Assembly (NCBI RefSeq): GCF_014197535.1
Contig: NZ_JACIFV010000004.1
Span: 310,001-374,000, forward strand
Length of the DNA stretch: 64,000 nt
Direction of reading: 5' to 3'
DNA from: Rhizobium aethiopicum
GTDB lineage: Bacteria > Pseudomonadota > Alphaproteobacteria > Rhizobiales > Rhizobiaceae
Part shown: in pieces, positions 48,197 through 58,169 of the stretch
How positions within the stretch are numbered: position 1 is the stretch's first letter
Layout: every line of letters starts with the position of its first letter
Notes under the pieces: model-generated
What the model was told of the DNA's origin: nothing
The model's input: only the letters and a program-made list of their open reading frames with translations
The model's database searches: none
Made by a program: the position numbers and the translations under genes

Positions 48197-48968
48197 AGCG
48201 CGAGAATCCCAGGAAGCGTTCGGCGAGAAAGACGATGCCGATCGAGAGGAAAGCGAGAAGGGCGGAGAGCGCCGCAATGGATGGGTCGTAGGTGGTTTCC
48301 ATATAGCCCAGCATGTCGATCGGCAGGGTTCGGACACCTGGCCCGGAAAGGAAGAGCGAGACCGGCACTTGATTGAAACTGGTGACGAAGCCGAGGATGA
48401 AGGCCGCCAGGATGCCGCCACGGATATTCGGGATGACCACGCGGAAAAAGGCGCCGAGCCTGGAGGAGCCGAGCAGGACGGCCGCTTCCTCGATATCCGA
48501 GCGCAGGTTGTCGAGGCTCGCCGAAACGACGCGCACGGCATAGGGCAGTACGAGGGCCGCATGGGCGAAGAAGAGCGCGAGCGTGATGTTGAAGCCGAAG
48601 GGCACGACGAGATAACGCAGCAATGCCAGGCCGACGATGATGCCGGGGACGATGATCGGCAGCGAGACGATGGTGCGGACAGTCTCTGCTGCGGGCAGCG
48701 GGTAACGCGACAGGGCATAGGCGGCCGGGATGCCGAGGATGAGGGCTGCCAGCGTTCCGAAGACGGCGAGGAACATCGACATGGCGAAGCTGTCGCGAAA
48801 GCTTTCGATGGTGAAGACCTTCATCACCCAGCGTAGCGACAGGCCCTGCGGCGGGAAGGCCAGCGTATCGCCCGCGGATAGCGAGGCGGCGATGATGATC
48901 AGAAACGGGCCGATGAGGAAGACCAGCAGCAGGAAGAGCACGACGGGCGAAAGGAGGCGAATGCTCAT
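48189..48968 (-). CDS. ABC transporter permease (PotC-like)
   Basis: 259 residues with six membrane segments. The coupling EAA loop reads IEEAAVLLGSSRLGAFFRVVIPNIRGG. It is the second permease of the importer. The start overlaps the stop of the first permease gene (ATGA). Confidence 0.92.
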   Translation of the reverse strand: MSIRLLSPVVLFLLLVFLIGPFLIIIAASLSAGDTLAFPPQGLSLRWVMKVFTIESFRDSFAMSMFLAVFGTLAALILGIPAAYALSRYPLPAAETVRTIVSLPIIVPGIIVGLALLRYLVVPFGFNITLALFFAHAALVLPYAVRVVSASLDNLRSDIEEAAVLLGSSRLGAFFRVVIPNIRGGILAAFILGFVTSFNQVPVSLFLSGPGVRTLPIDMLGYMETTYDPSIAALSALLAFLSIGIVFLAERFLGFSRYV

Positions 48969-49792
48969 CTGCGGCTCCTCGCCGTCGCAAGGCGTTTCAG
49001 CAGGATGTTGGCGGCAAAGCTCATGACAATCAGGATGAAGGCGATGACGCTTGCCGAGACGAAATCATTGGCGACGGACACCTGCTGGTACATCAGCGTT
49101 TCGAGCATCAGCACCTTGGAGCCGCCGAGGATGGCGGGGGTGATGTAAGCGGTGAGCGAGCCGGTAAAGACAAGCGTGCCGCCGATGACGAGACCCTCGC
49201 GCGTGAGCGGTAGGACGACCTTCCAAAAGACCTGGAACCAGTTGGCGCCGAGTACGCGGGCGGCCGGGATCGCATCCCTCGGCATGTTCTCGAGCGCACT
49301 GATCAACGACAGGATCATCAGCGGCAGAAAGAGCTGCAGGAGGCCGATGAAGACGGCGGTTTCGGTGAAGAGCAGGCGCAGCGGGTCGGCGCTGAAACCG
49401 AGACCCGTTATTGCCTGGTTGACGATGCCGGTGCGGCCGAGAATGACGATCCACGCATAGGTGCGCGCCACCGGCGAGATCATCAGCGGCAGGGTGATCA
49501 AGCCGATCATGCGGCCCTTGCCGTTCGCCGGCAGGTTGACGATGGCAAAGGCTGCGGCGTAGCCGATGACGGCCGAGACGGCGGTGACCTCGATGGCGAG
49601 CCGGAAGGAGCGCAGGAAAACGGTTCGGTTCAGCGTCTCGGAAAAGAAGCCTGTGTACGCCGACAGTGTCCAGGCGCCGCCGGCGCGAAAACCCTCCGAC
49701 AGCAGGATTGCGACGGGCAGCAGGAAGACCACCGTCGCAAAGACGGCTGCCGGCAGGGCAAGCGCCAAGGCTTCCGCGCGGTTCTGGAACAT
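48965..49792 (-). CDS. ABC transporter permease (PotB-like)
   Basis: 275 residues with six membrane segments. The EAA loop reads MPRDAIPAARVLGANWFQVFWKVVLPL. It forms the channel with the PotC-like protein. It lies 62 bases downstream of the binding-protein gene. Confidence 0.92.
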   Translation of the reverse strand: MFQNRAEALALALPAAVFATVVFLLPVAILLSEGFRAGGAWTLSAYTGFFSETLNRTVFLRSFRLAIEVTAVSAVIGYAAAFAIVNLPANGKGRMIGLITLPLMISPVARTYAWIVILGRTGIVNQAITGLGFSADPLRLLFTETAVFIGLLQLFLPLMILSLISALENMPRDAIPAARVLGANWFQVFWKVVLPLTREGLVIGGTLVFTGSLTAYITPAILGGSKVLMLETLMYQQVSVANDFVSASVIAFILIVMSFAANILLKRLATARSRR

Positions 49793-49854
49793 GAGGCGCC
49801 TTTCCAGGAGAGGAGATGGCCCCGGCGAGCGGCCGGGGCGGCTTCATGCGGGCT

Positions 49855-50877
49855 TTACTGGCCGACTTTCTCGTTCCAGGTCTTCAGCCAACCGGCGCGG
49901 TTGTCGAGGGCGATGGCGGAAGGGATCAGTTTGAGGCTCTTGGCCGTTTCCTCGCCATAGGTGAGGTTGCCGGCGGCAGCTTCGGAAAGCTTGACCTCGC
50001 TGTTGGCAGGGCTATCGATCAGCTTTTCGGCGAGCTTGGTCTGGATCTCGGTCGAGAGCCAGAAATCCATGAACTGCATGGCGAGATCCTGGTTTTTCGA
50101 ACCCTTGGTCAACACCAGCACGTTCATGCCGCCGGTCTGTCCCTCCTTCGGCGTTGCCCAGGCGACGGGAAGGTCGAGCTTGGTGAAGCCGGCCCAGGAG
50201 AAACGGCCGATGGGGGCTGCCCAGATTTCCTCCTGCTGCATGAGCTGCACGAGCTGCGAGGACTTTTCGTAGAAGGTGACGATGTCGTCCTTCTTCTCGC
50301 CCAGTGCCGCGATCGGGCCTTGCAGATCAGGCGTATCCTTGCCGAGCGACAGGCCCAGCATATAGAGCGCCGGCGGGCCCTGATTGGTGGTGACATTCGG
50401 GAAGGCGACATGGCCGACATATTCCGGCTTCAGAAGATCGGCCCAGGACTCGATCTTCATCTTGTCGGAACGATAGGCGATCGAAGTGGCATAGAAAGTA
50501 TAGCCAACGCTCATGCCGTCGCCGTTGGGATCCTTGGCGACGTCGTAGAGCTTGGCGAAATTGGCAAGTTTCGTCGTATCGATCTTGTCGGTCAGTCCGG
50601 CGCGCGATGCGGCAAGCGCATCCGCCATCGAAACGGCGGCGAGATCGACCACGGGGTTGGCCTTGTTCGCCTCCATCTTGGCCAGCCGTTCGACGCTGTT
50701 GCCGGTCTCGACCACCAGCTTGCAGCCGCATTGGGCTTCAAACGGATCATAGACCAGCGTCTTGAAGTCGTCCTGGGCGAAGGCATAGACGGAAATGGTC
50801 AGCGTTCGTTCGGCTGCGGAGGCGGCAAACGGCGATAGTGCGGCAAGCGCCGCCGACGCCATGAGAGCTTTTTTCAT
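49855..50877 (-). CDS. periplasmic binding protein (family 1, PotD/AfuA type)
   Basis: 340 residues with a signal peptide (MKKALMASAALAALSPFAASA, cut before AERTLTISVYAF). The mature protein has the type II binding fold of polyamine/iron/sugar-acid proteins (FEAQCGCKLVVETGNSVERL, SWADLLKPEYVGHVAFP, QTGGMNVLVLTKGSKN). Ligand inference rests on context: the operon's enzymes cleave nucleosides and deaminate adenine. ATG 50877 lies one base after the regulator's stop. Confidence 0.9.
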   Translation of the reverse strand: MKKALMASAALAALSPFAASAAERTLTISVYAFAQDDFKTLVYDPFEAQCGCKLVVETGNSVERLAKMEANKANPVVDLAAVSMADALAASRAGLTDKIDTTKLANFAKLYDVAKDPNGDGMSVGYTFYATSIAYRSDKMKIESWADLLKPEYVGHVAFPNVTTNQGPPALYMLGLSLGKDTPDLQGPIAALGEKKDDIVTFYEKSSQLVQLMQQEEIWAAPIGRFSWAGFTKLDLPVAWATPKEGQTGGMNVLVLTKGSKNQDLAMQFMDFWLSTEIQTKLAEKLIDSPANSEVKLSEAAAGNLTYGEETAKSLKLIPSAIALDNRAGWLKTWNEKVGQ

Positions 50878-50878
50878 C

Positions 50879-51922
50879 TTACATGTTCTCCATCTCTGAG
50901 GTTTTTGGTGCCGGACTCGCAGGCCCGGACGATTGGCGGACAATCAGCTGCATTGGGACGCGTTCGATTTCCGCGGTAACGAGCGCGCCTTCCCGGGTGC
51001 GGCTTTTACTGATGGTATCGGCCAGCGCCGATACCGCAATTCCGGCAATTCTATCCATGTCCATCCTGACCGTCGTCAGCGACGGTGTGACAACAGGCGA
51101 CCAGATGAGGTCGTCGAAGCCGGTGACGCTGACATCGCCGGGAACGCTGATGCCGGCCTGCTGCAGCTCGGTCAGCGCGCGTAATGCCTGCAGATCGGAA
51201 AGAGCCGCGAAAGCGGTAAAACCCTCCCGCACCTTTTCGGCAAGGCCGAGCGGACAGCCGCTGCCGCCATCCTGCTCCACCTTCCCGATCCACAGCGTTT
51301 CGGCATGCATGCCCGCGTGCATACCGGCGCGAACCCCATCGGCGCGGTCGTTCTGAACGCTGGATTCCTGGTTGTTGCCGATGATGAGGATGCGCTGGTG
51401 GCCGAGGTCCGCGAGATGGAGAGCGATTTCGCGGCCGCCCTGCCAATGGTCGGCGGAAACGGTGTTGCCTGGCGTCGAGGGGGTGTCGATGAGAGCGACT
51501 GGGCAGGCGGCGGACGAAATGCGGGTGGCGCGGCGGGGAATAATGACCATGCCGTCGACGCCGCGTTCGACGAGACGATTGATCGCCTCGGTCTGGGCGG
51601 CAGCATCGCCGCGGGAGTCGGCGATCAGCACGCCGTAACCGGCGGCGGAGGCGGCAAATTCGATCGCCTGTGCGATCTTCGGGAACAGAGGGTTGGCGAT
51701 ATCGGGCAAAACCAGGCCGAGAACGCCGCTGCGGCCGGTCCTGAGCGCGCGGCCGGCCTGGCTCGGGACATAACCCAGTTCGGCGGCGTGTTCGCGGATC
51801 CGTTCGACCAGCTGCCCCGAGACCCGGCCTTTACCGGAAAGCGCATTCGAGACCGTGGCAATGGAGACGCCGAGCGAGGTCGCTATCCTGCTGAGGTTCG
51901 GTCCGGAGCGCGATGAAGCCAT
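50879..51922 (-). CDS. LacI-family transcriptional regulator
   Basis: About 347 residues: N-terminal helix-turn-helix and hinge (LSRIATSLGVSIATVSNALSG, about 10-30), then a periplasmic-binding-like sensor domain (GVLGLVLPDIANPLFPKI, VSVTGFDDLIWSPVVTPSLT). A short tandem duplication AGMHAGMHA lies in the sensor domain. It is the first gene of the purine operon, so it probably controls itself and the downstream genes in response to a purine or nucleoside. ATG 51922 is used; ATG 51934 is possible. Confidence 0.92.
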   Translation of the reverse strand: MASSRSGPNLSRIATSLGVSIATVSNALSGKGRVSGQLVERIREHAAELGYVPSQAGRALRTGRSGVLGLVLPDIANPLFPKIAQAIEFAASAAGYGVLIADSRGDAAAQTEAINRLVERGVDGMVIIPRRATRISSAACPVALIDTPSTPGNTVSADHWQGGREIALHLADLGHQRILIIGNNQESSVQNDRADGVRAGMHAGMHAETLWIGKVEQDGGSGCPLGLAEKVREGFTAFAALSDLQALRALTELQQAGISVPGDVSVTGFDDLIWSPVVTPSLTTVRMDMDRIAGIAVSALADTISKSRTREGALVTAEIERVPMQLIVRQSSGPASPAPKTSEMENM

Positions 51923-51939
51923 GGTCAGGAGCATTCTGG

Positions 51940-51951
51940 TTAATCGTTTAA
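51940..51951. promoter_or_regulatory. candidate LacI-type operator before the purine salvage operon
   Basis: TTAATCGTTTAA is a near-palindrome with the central CG common in LacI-family operators (10 of 12 positions symmetric). It lies just upstream of the regulator start, as expected for autoregulation. Confidence 0.45.
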
Positions 51952-52032
51952 TCAGTCCTACAGCAGCCGTTTCTGTTTGTCGAATCCAAATTCGTCTGGC
52001 GCGCGACTATTCCGGGATTCGTCGGGCATGAA

Positions 52033-52061
52033 AAAACCCCGCGAGGCGATCGCGGGGTTTT
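52033..52061 (-). terminator. terminator after the RND outer-membrane channel gene
   Basis: A 12-bp perfect stem (52033-52044 with 52050-52061) closes a 5-nt loop and runs on the minus strand into TTTTTT. It begins 26 bases after the stop of the channel gene. Confidence 0.9.
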
Positions 52062-52087
52062 GCATTTCCAGGAAGGCGAAATGCCGA

Positions 52088-53524
52088 TCAGCTCTTGGCC
52101 TTTGCCGGCGCCGGCGTCACCGCTACTGTGGTCTTGCCGCCGGGCGCGTAGCCGCCCCCGACCGCAATGTTCAGCGAGACGTAGTCCTTGGCCATCTGCT
52201 GGACGGCCTGGGCAAGGCTTGCCTGGGCAAGCGAGACCTGGCGCTGTGCATCAAGAACGTCGAGCAGCGAGGAGGCGCCGTCCTTGTAGGACGCGGTCGA
52301 CAGTTCGAGCGTTTCCTGCGTGGTCTTCACCTGAGCCTGTAGGGCTGCGACCGTGCGGGCGTCGCGGCGGACAGCGGCAAGCGCGTTCTCGACCTGTTCG
52401 ACCGCGGTCAGCACCGTCGACTTCCAGTTGAGGTAGGCGGTCGCGGCAGTGGACTGCGCCGATTTGACGTTGGCGCGCAGACGGCCACCATCGAAGATCG
52501 GCAGGTTGAGGGTCGGGCCGAAGGACCAGGGGGTCAGGTCGCCATGGATGCCGCGCTGGTTGATGTAGGACGGCGAGATCGAGCCGCTGAGCGAGATGCT
52601 CGGATAGAGCTGCGCCTCGGCAACACCGATATTGGCCGTTGCGGCAGCGAGATCACGCTCGGCGACGCGAATGTCGGGACGGTTGCGGATCAGGTCCGCC
52701 GGGATGCCCGAGTTGATGCCGCCACGGAAGACCGGCTGACCGCGACCCTTCAGCAGCTCGTCGACGAGGGCCGAGGCCGGCAGGCCAAGCAGCGTGGCGA
52801 TGTGATGGGCTGATATACGGATGTTGGTTTCGAGGCCGGGAATTTCGGCGAGCGTCGACTGTACGAGGCCTTCGGCCTGAACGACGTCGAGACGCGAGGC
52901 GGCGCCGGCTTCAAGCTGGAACTTGGTCAGTTCGTAGGTTTCCTGACGGGACTTCAGGTTGGCCTTCGAAAGCGCCAGGCGCTGCTGATAATAGCGAACA
53001 TCGATATAGCTCGAGACGAGATCCTGCACGAGGGTCAGCTTGGCGACGTCAGCGGATGCGTATGCGGAATCGAGCGAGGCGAGAGCACTTTCGGTGCTGC
53101 GCTTGTAGAGGCCGAAGAGATCGAGCAGCCAGGTCAGCTGGACTTCGCCGGCACTGGTGTTGCGTGTGTCGAACTGCGAGCGCAGCTCGCCCTTTTGACC
53201 ACTGACCGTGTGCGAAGCGCCGACATTCAGGTTCGGCAGGGCGCCCGCGCCGGCGGTGGTGACGTTTGCAGAGGCCGCATTGATGCGTTCGATCGCCTGC
53301 TGAACCGTCAGGTTCTGATCGAGGCCGGCATGAACATAGCCATTCAGTTTAGGGTCGTTGAAGGCGGTCCACCAGGCTGCGGTAGCAACGTCACCTACAC
53401 TTTTCGTGCCGCCTTCTCCGAATTTGGCGGGCAGCGGCATTTCAGGAGGAGCATGATCCGGGCCAACAACGCAGCCCGACAGTAATAACAATAATGCCGG
53501 TGTGGCAAAACGAAGAGATACCAT
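52088..53524 (-). CDS. RND efflux outer-membrane channel lipoprotein (OprM/NodT type)
   Basis: 478 residues with a lipoprotein signal (LLLLLSGC, lipobox LSGC). Two repeats of the TolC-like fold are visible, with alternating coiled segments (VQQAIERINAASANVTTAGAG and LAAATANIGVAEAQLYPSISLS). NRPDIRVAERDLAAA is a strong family signature. It provides the exit duct for the pump encoded upstream. A 150-bp gap with no visible gene separates it from the pump gene. Confidence 0.93.
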   Translation of the reverse strand: MVSLRFATPALLLLLSGCVVGPDHAPPEMPLPAKFGEGGTKSVGDVATAAWWTAFNDPKLNGYVHAGLDQNLTVQQAIERINAASANVTTAGAGALPNLNVGASHTVSGQKGELRSQFDTRNTSAGEVQLTWLLDLFGLYKRSTESALASLDSAYASADVAKLTLVQDLVSSYIDVRYYQQRLALSKANLKSRQETYELTKFQLEAGAASRLDVVQAEGLVQSTLAEIPGLETNIRISAHHIATLLGLPASALVDELLKGRGQPVFRGGINSGIPADLIRNRPDIRVAERDLAAATANIGVAEAQLYPSISLSGSISPSYINQRGIHGDLTPWSFGPTLNLPIFDGGRLRANVKSAQSTAATAYLNWKSTVLTAVEQVENALAAVRRDARTVAALQAQVKTTQETLELSTASYKDGASSLLDVLDAQRQVSLAQASLAQAVQQMAKDYVSLNIAVGGGYAPGGKTTVAVTPAPAKAKS

Positions 53525-53674
53525 TCATTTCATCCTGTACTCGAGCAAGTCAATTCTTGTCCGAAGCTTCATGCTTCACTATCGCAGCCGCGCCTCGTCC
53601 TACCACAAACACACACACCGAAGCAGTCGGGCGCAATGTAGCAATCGGAACAGCATTATCACAGTGCATTTATA

Positions 53675-56600
53675 TCACACTCCTGCCGCATTTTTGTCGC
53701 GTGTGGCAAAGATGCGTCGAATGACGACGTAGAAGGACGGCACGAAGAAAATTCCGAGCATCGTTGCCGACAGCATGCCGCCGAGAACGCCGAGGCCGAT
53801 AGCGTTCTGGGCCGCAGAGCCCGCGCCCGTGGCGATCGCCAGAGGCACGACGCCGAGGATAAAGGCAAGCGATGTCATAATGATCGGCCGCAGGCGCAGC
53901 CGCGCCGCTTCCAGCGTCGCCTGGTAAAGGCCCATGCCGCTTTCCATGCGATCCTTGGCGAATTCCACGATCAGGATCGCGTTCTTCGCCGCCAGGCCGA
54001 TGGTGGTGAGCAAGCCGACCTTGAAATACACATCGTTGGCCTGGCCGAAGAGTGTTGCCGCCGTCAGAGCGCCGAGGACGCCGACCGGCACTGCCATGAT
54101 TACCGAGAAGGGGATCGACCAGCTCTCGTAAAGCGCTGCCAGGCAGAGGAAGACGACGAGTACCGAGATCGCATAGAGCATCGGCGCCTGTGAGCCGGAA
54201 AGGCGCTCCTGATAGGAAATGCCCTGCCAGGCGACCGTGTAGCCGCCGCCGAGTTGCTCGGTCAGCGCTTCCATTTCGTTCATCGCATCGCCGGAGGACA
54301 CGCCAGGTGCGGCGGCACCATCGAGCGGAATCGCGCTGACGGCGTTGAAGCGGGCAAGCGAAGGTGCGCCCTTCACCCATTCGGTTTTGGTAAAGGCGGA
54401 GAAGGGCACCATCTCGCCGGCCGTGTTGCGGGCATACCAATGATTAAGATCGTCCGGCTGCATGCGGAACGGCGCGTCGCCCTGGACATAGACCGGCTTG
54501 ATCTCGCCGTTCAGCGTGAAGTCGTTGACATCGCGGCCGGTGAAGATGATCGACAGCATCGAATTGACCGAGGCGATGTCGACGCCCATGGCGCCGATCT
54601 TTTCCTGATCGAGCACGATGCGCATCTGCGGCTCGACTTCCTTGTTGCTGCTGCGCAGCGCCACGATCTTGCCCGAGCTGTTGCCCATTTGGATCAGCCG
54701 CTTGGAAGCAGCCGTCAGCGCGTCGTTGCCGTGGCCGCCGGTATCGACGAGATACATGGAAAAGCCGCTCGACACGCCGAGGCCCTGAATCGCCGGCGGC
54801 AGGAGCGCGAAGACCTGTGCCTCGCGCATCGCAAAGAAGCTGCGCAGCGCCCGGTTGACAACCGACTGGGCGCTCAGATTTGGATCAGTGCGCAGCGAAA
54901 AATCCTTGAGCTTGGTGAAAACGATGGCGCTGTTCTGGCCGGAGCCGCTGAAGCCAAAGCCGAGTGCGCCGAAGACGGATTCGACGGCATCCTTCTCATT
55001 CTCGCGATAGTAGTTTTCCACCTTCTCGATGACGGCCTGAGTCTGCTGCGTCGTCGAGCCTGGCGGCGTGGTGACGATGGTCAGCAGCACGCCCTGATCT
55101 TCCTGCGGCAGGAAGGAACTCGGCAGCCGGGTGAAGAGATAGGCGCAGCCGGCGCCGACGAGAAGGAAGACCAGCATGACGCGGATCGGCCGCTTCAAGA
55201 GATAGCCGATAGTCGTGACATAGCCGTTGGTCGAGCGCGTGAAGTTGCGGTTGAACCAGTCGCCGACGCGGTGTTTCCTGTGTTCGCTGACCGGCTTCAG
55301 CATCGTGGCGCAGAGCGCCGGCGTCAGCACGATGGCGACGAGCGCCGACAGCAGCATGGCCGAGACGATGGTGATGGAAAACTGGCGATAGATGATGCCG
55401 GTCGAACCGCCGAAGAAGGCCATCGGAATGAAGACTGCCGTCAGCACGAGCGCAATGCCGACGATGGCGCCGGTGATCTCGCCCATCGATTTTTCCGTCG
55501 CTTCGAGCGGCGAAAGCTTCTCTTCAGACATGATGCGTTCGACGTTTTCGACGACGACGATCGCGTCGTCGACCAAAAGGCCAATCGCCAGAACCATGCC
55601 GAACATCGTCAAGGTATTGATCGAATAGCCAGTGGCCGCCAGCACTCCGAAAGTGCCAAGCAGCACCACAGGAACGGCGATGGTCGGGATCAGCGTTGCC
55701 CGAAGATTCTGCAGGAAGACGAGCAGCACCACGAAGACGAGCACGATTGCCTCGATCAGCGTATGCACGACCTTCTCGATCGACAATTCCACGAAGGGCG
55801 TCGTGTCGTAGGGATAGGTAATCTTCACGCCTTCCGGCAGAGTGCGGCCGATGACATCGAGTGCTGACCGCACGCGGGCGGCGGTATCGATCGCGTTGGC
55901 GCCGATCGCGAGGTTGACGGCAAAACCGCTCGAAGGCAGGCCGTTGTAGCGCGAACTGCCCCCATAGCTTTCCTGACCGATCTCGATGCGCGAGACATCG
56001 CTCAGGCGCACGGTCGCGCCGTCCTTTTCGACCTTCAGGATGATGTGCTCAAAATCGGCGACGGTAGTCAGCTGGCTTTGCGCGGTGATGGTGACGTTGA
56101 GCTGCTGACCGGGGATCGTCGGCTGGGCGCCGAGCGAACCGACGGAAACCTGAGTGTTCTGCGCCTGGATCGCCGCCGTGACGTCGCTCGGCGTCAGCTG
56201 GTATTTCACCAGCTTGAAGGGATCGAGCCAGACGCGCATGGCGTATCCGGAACCGAAGACGTTGATGCTGCCAACGCCCTCCAGGCGCTGGATCTGGTCC
56301 TCGATGGAGGTCGACATGAGGTTGCCGAGATCGACCGAATTGCGCTTGCCGTCGGTTGAAACGAGCGAGCCGACGAGGAGGATGCTCGAGGTCGAGCGCG
56401 TCACGCTGATGCCGGCATCGATAACGTCGCCCGGAAGCTGCGACTGGACCAGCTGCAGCTTGTTCTGCACCTGCACCTGGGCGATATCGGGATCGATGCT
56501 GGTTCCGAAAGTGAGCTGGATGCTGGCCGATCCGGTCGACGAGGTCGAGGTCATGTAGGTGAGGTCGTCGAGGCCGGTCATGCCGTCTTCGATGATCGTC

Positions 56601-56785
56601 GTTACCGATTTTTCGACCGTCTCGGCGCTGGCGCCACGATAGGTTGCGTTGATGCGCACCGTCGTCGGGGCAATGTCGGGATATTGCGAAATCGACAGGG
56701 TGAAGATCGCCAGCAGGCCGGCGAGCATGATGGTGATCGCAATGACCCAAGCGAAAATCGGACGTCGGATGAAAAACTTGGCCAT
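53675..56785 (-). CDS. RND multidrug efflux transporter (AcrB/MexB type)
   Basis: 1036 residues, the normal size of a hydrophobe/amphiphile RND pump. MAKFFIRRPIFAWVIAI begins the protein. The proton-relay Asp pair lies in GLLVDDAIVVVENVERIM (TM4). Large periplasmic loops follow each of TM1 and TM7. It exports drugs or plant-derived compounds in exchange for protons. It lies 48 bases after the adaptor gene. Confidence 0.96.
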   Translation of the reverse strand: MAKFFIRRPIFAWVIAITIMLAGLLAIFTLSISQYPDIAPTTVRINATYRGASAETVEKSVTTIIEDGMTGLDDLTYMTSTSSTGSASIQLTFGTSIDPDIAQVQVQNKLQLVQSQLPGDVIDAGISVTRSTSSILLVGSLVSTDGKRNSVDLGNLMSTSIEDQIQRLEGVGSINVFGSGYAMRVWLDPFKLVKYQLTPSDVTAAIQAQNTQVSVGSLGAQPTIPGQQLNVTITAQSQLTTVADFEHIILKVEKDGATVRLSDVSRIEIGQESYGGSSRYNGLPSSGFAVNLAIGANAIDTAARVRSALDVIGRTLPEGVKITYPYDTTPFVELSIEKVVHTLIEAIVLVFVVLLVFLQNLRATLIPTIAVPVVLLGTFGVLAATGYSINTLTMFGMVLAIGLLVDDAIVVVENVERIMSEEKLSPLEATEKSMGEITGAIVGIALVLTAVFIPMAFFGGSTGIIYRQFSITIVSAMLLSALVAIVLTPALCATMLKPVSEHRKHRVGDWFNRNFTRSTNGYVTTIGYLLKRPIRVMLVFLLVGAGCAYLFTRLPSSFLPQEDQGVLLTIVTTPPGSTTQQTQAVIEKVENYYRENEKDAVESVFGALGFGFSGSGQNSAIVFTKLKDFSLRTDPNLSAQSVVNRALRSFFAMREAQVFALLPPAIQGLGVSSGFSMYLVDTGGHGNDALTAASKRLIQMGNSSGKIVALRSSNKEVEPQMRIVLDQEKIGAMGVDIASVNSMLSIIFTGRDVNDFTLNGEIKPVYVQGDAPFRMQPDDLNHWYARNTAGEMVPFSAFTKTEWVKGAPSLARFNAVSAIPLDGAAAPGVSSGDAMNEMEALTEQLGGGYTVAWQGISYQERLSGSQAPMLYAISVLVVFLCLAALYESWSIPFSVIMAVPVGVLGALTAATLFGQANDVYFKVGLLTTIGLAAKNAILIVEFAKDRMESGMGLYQATLEAARLRLRPIIMTSLAFILGVVPLAIATGAGSAAQNAIGLGVLGGMLSATMLGIFFVPSFYVVIRRIFATRDKNAAGV

Positions 56786-56833
56786 CGGTTGTTCCTGTGC
56801 GGCTGAGACGGTGACGATGCGGGCTCGGAGCGA

Positions 56834-58042
56834 TTACTTCGCTGCGGGCTTCTCAGCGTCACCGGCCGCGGGCTGCTCGGCAGCCACGACCACGCCATTG
56901 TCGTTGATTTTCATCGGAAGCGGCTTCACCGGCATGCCTGCCGTGACCGACTGCAGGCCGGTAACGATCAGCTGATCGCCGTCCTTGATGCCGTCGGTCA
57001 CCAGCCAGGAATTGTTGGAGGGCGAGCTATTTTCGAAGGCGCGGGTTTCGACCTTGCCGTCGGCGGAAACGAACTGCGCCGTCAGCCGGCCGTTGGCATC
57101 GCGGCTCGTCGCCAGCTGCGGCAGCGCATAACCGGTTTCGGCGCCGAGCTCGACCGTGGCGCGGACATACATGCCGGGCAGCACGATACGATCGGGATTG
57201 GGGAAGAGCACACGGATGATGAAGGTCCCGGTGGTCTCGCTGACCACCTGCTTCGACATGTCGAGCTTGCCCTGCTGATTATATTCCTTGCCGTCTTCGA
57301 GGATCAGGTGGAAGGCGACATTCTCCGCGCCCTTGATATCGCCGGCGGCCATCGCGTCGCGCAGCCTCAGCAGATTGGTGCTCGACTCGGTGAGCGAGAT
57401 GTAGATCGGGTCGAGCTGGCGGATCGTCGTCAGCGCCGTCGTCTGGTTGGCCGAGACGACGTTGCCGACATTATAGGCGGTCTGGTCGATGACACCGTCG
57501 AAGGGTGCAACGATTCTCGTATGGTCGAGGTCGATCTGCGCGGCGGCAAGCGCTGCTTTCGTCGATTCCACTTCAGCCTTCGCCTGGAGAAGTGTCGTTC
57601 TGGCCGTTTCGTATTCGATCTGGGTGGCGCCGCTGCCGACGAGGCGCTGATAGCGTTCGAGATTGCTTTCAGCGCTCGGCACGCTCGCCTCGGCCTTGGA
57701 GATGGCCGCCTTGGCCTGCTCGACGGCGGCGATATAGGGCGCATCCTCGATCTGATAGAGAAGGTCGCCCTTCTTGATCTCGCCGCCTTCCTTAAAGGCG
57801 ATCTCGCGGATGATGCCGCTTACCTGCGGCCGGATATCGGCCGTCTGGAAAGCTTCGGCGCGGCCGGGAAGAATTGTCGTGATCGGGAAACTTGCCTTCG
57901 TCAGGGCGATCACGCCAACGGGGGTCGCCTGCTGCGCGGCCGCGCCGGCATTGCCCGCGGGCTTGCCGGCGTTGTCGCTGCAGGCGCCAAGCAATGCGCC
58001 GGCCAGCAGGGCCGAGGAGATGAGGACGGCACGCCGAATCAT
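56834..58042 (-). CDS. RND efflux periplasmic adaptor lipoprotein (AcrA/MexA type)
   Basis: About 402 residues with a lipoprotein signal (LLAGALLGAC). Lipoyl half-motifs (ADIRPQVSGIIREIAFKEGG and TRIVAPFDGVIDQ) surround a coiled-coil hairpin (about 95-160). Beta-barrel and membrane-proximal parts follow. It links the pump to the outer channel. ATG 58042 with GAGGG eight bases upstream is preferred over 58057. Confidence 0.94.
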   Translation of the reverse strand: MIRRAVLISSALLAGALLGACSDNAGKPAGNAGAAAQQATPVGVIALTKASFPITTILPGRAEAFQTADIRPQVSGIIREIAFKEGGEIKKGDLLYQIEDAPYIAAVEQAKAAISKAEASVPSAESNLERYQRLVGSGATQIEYETARTTLLQAKAEVESTKAALAAAQIDLDHTRIVAPFDGVIDQTAYNVGNVVSANQTTALTTIRQLDPIYISLTESSTNLLRLRDAMAAGDIKGAENVAFHLILEDGKEYNQQGKLDMSKQVVSETTGTFIIRVLFPNPDRIVLPGMYVRATVELGAETGYALPQLATSRDANGRLTAQFVSADGKVETRAFENSSPSNNSWLVTDGIKDGDQLIVTGLQSVTAGMPVKPLPMKINDNGVVVAAEQPAAGDAEKPAAK

Positions 58043-58169
58043 TCTGAATTCCCTCATGCGGTGGCAATCGCCGTTCGATCCACGGGCCCGGCCGGGCCGA
58101 GCGCAGGCTTATATAAGCGTCAGGATGAGCTTGGCCTCAAATGCCATAATCCCGAGTCTAACAAAAGCT

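Noticed and set aside
53525..53674. Short plus-strand frames between the pump and the outer-membrane channel genes
   Set aside because: They lack ribosome sites and sit in an AT-richer gap between two genes of one operon.
54254..55867. A 537-residue open frame antisense to the RND pump gene
   Set aside because: Shadow of a highly conserved AcrB-type gene; its composition is charged low-complexity sequence.
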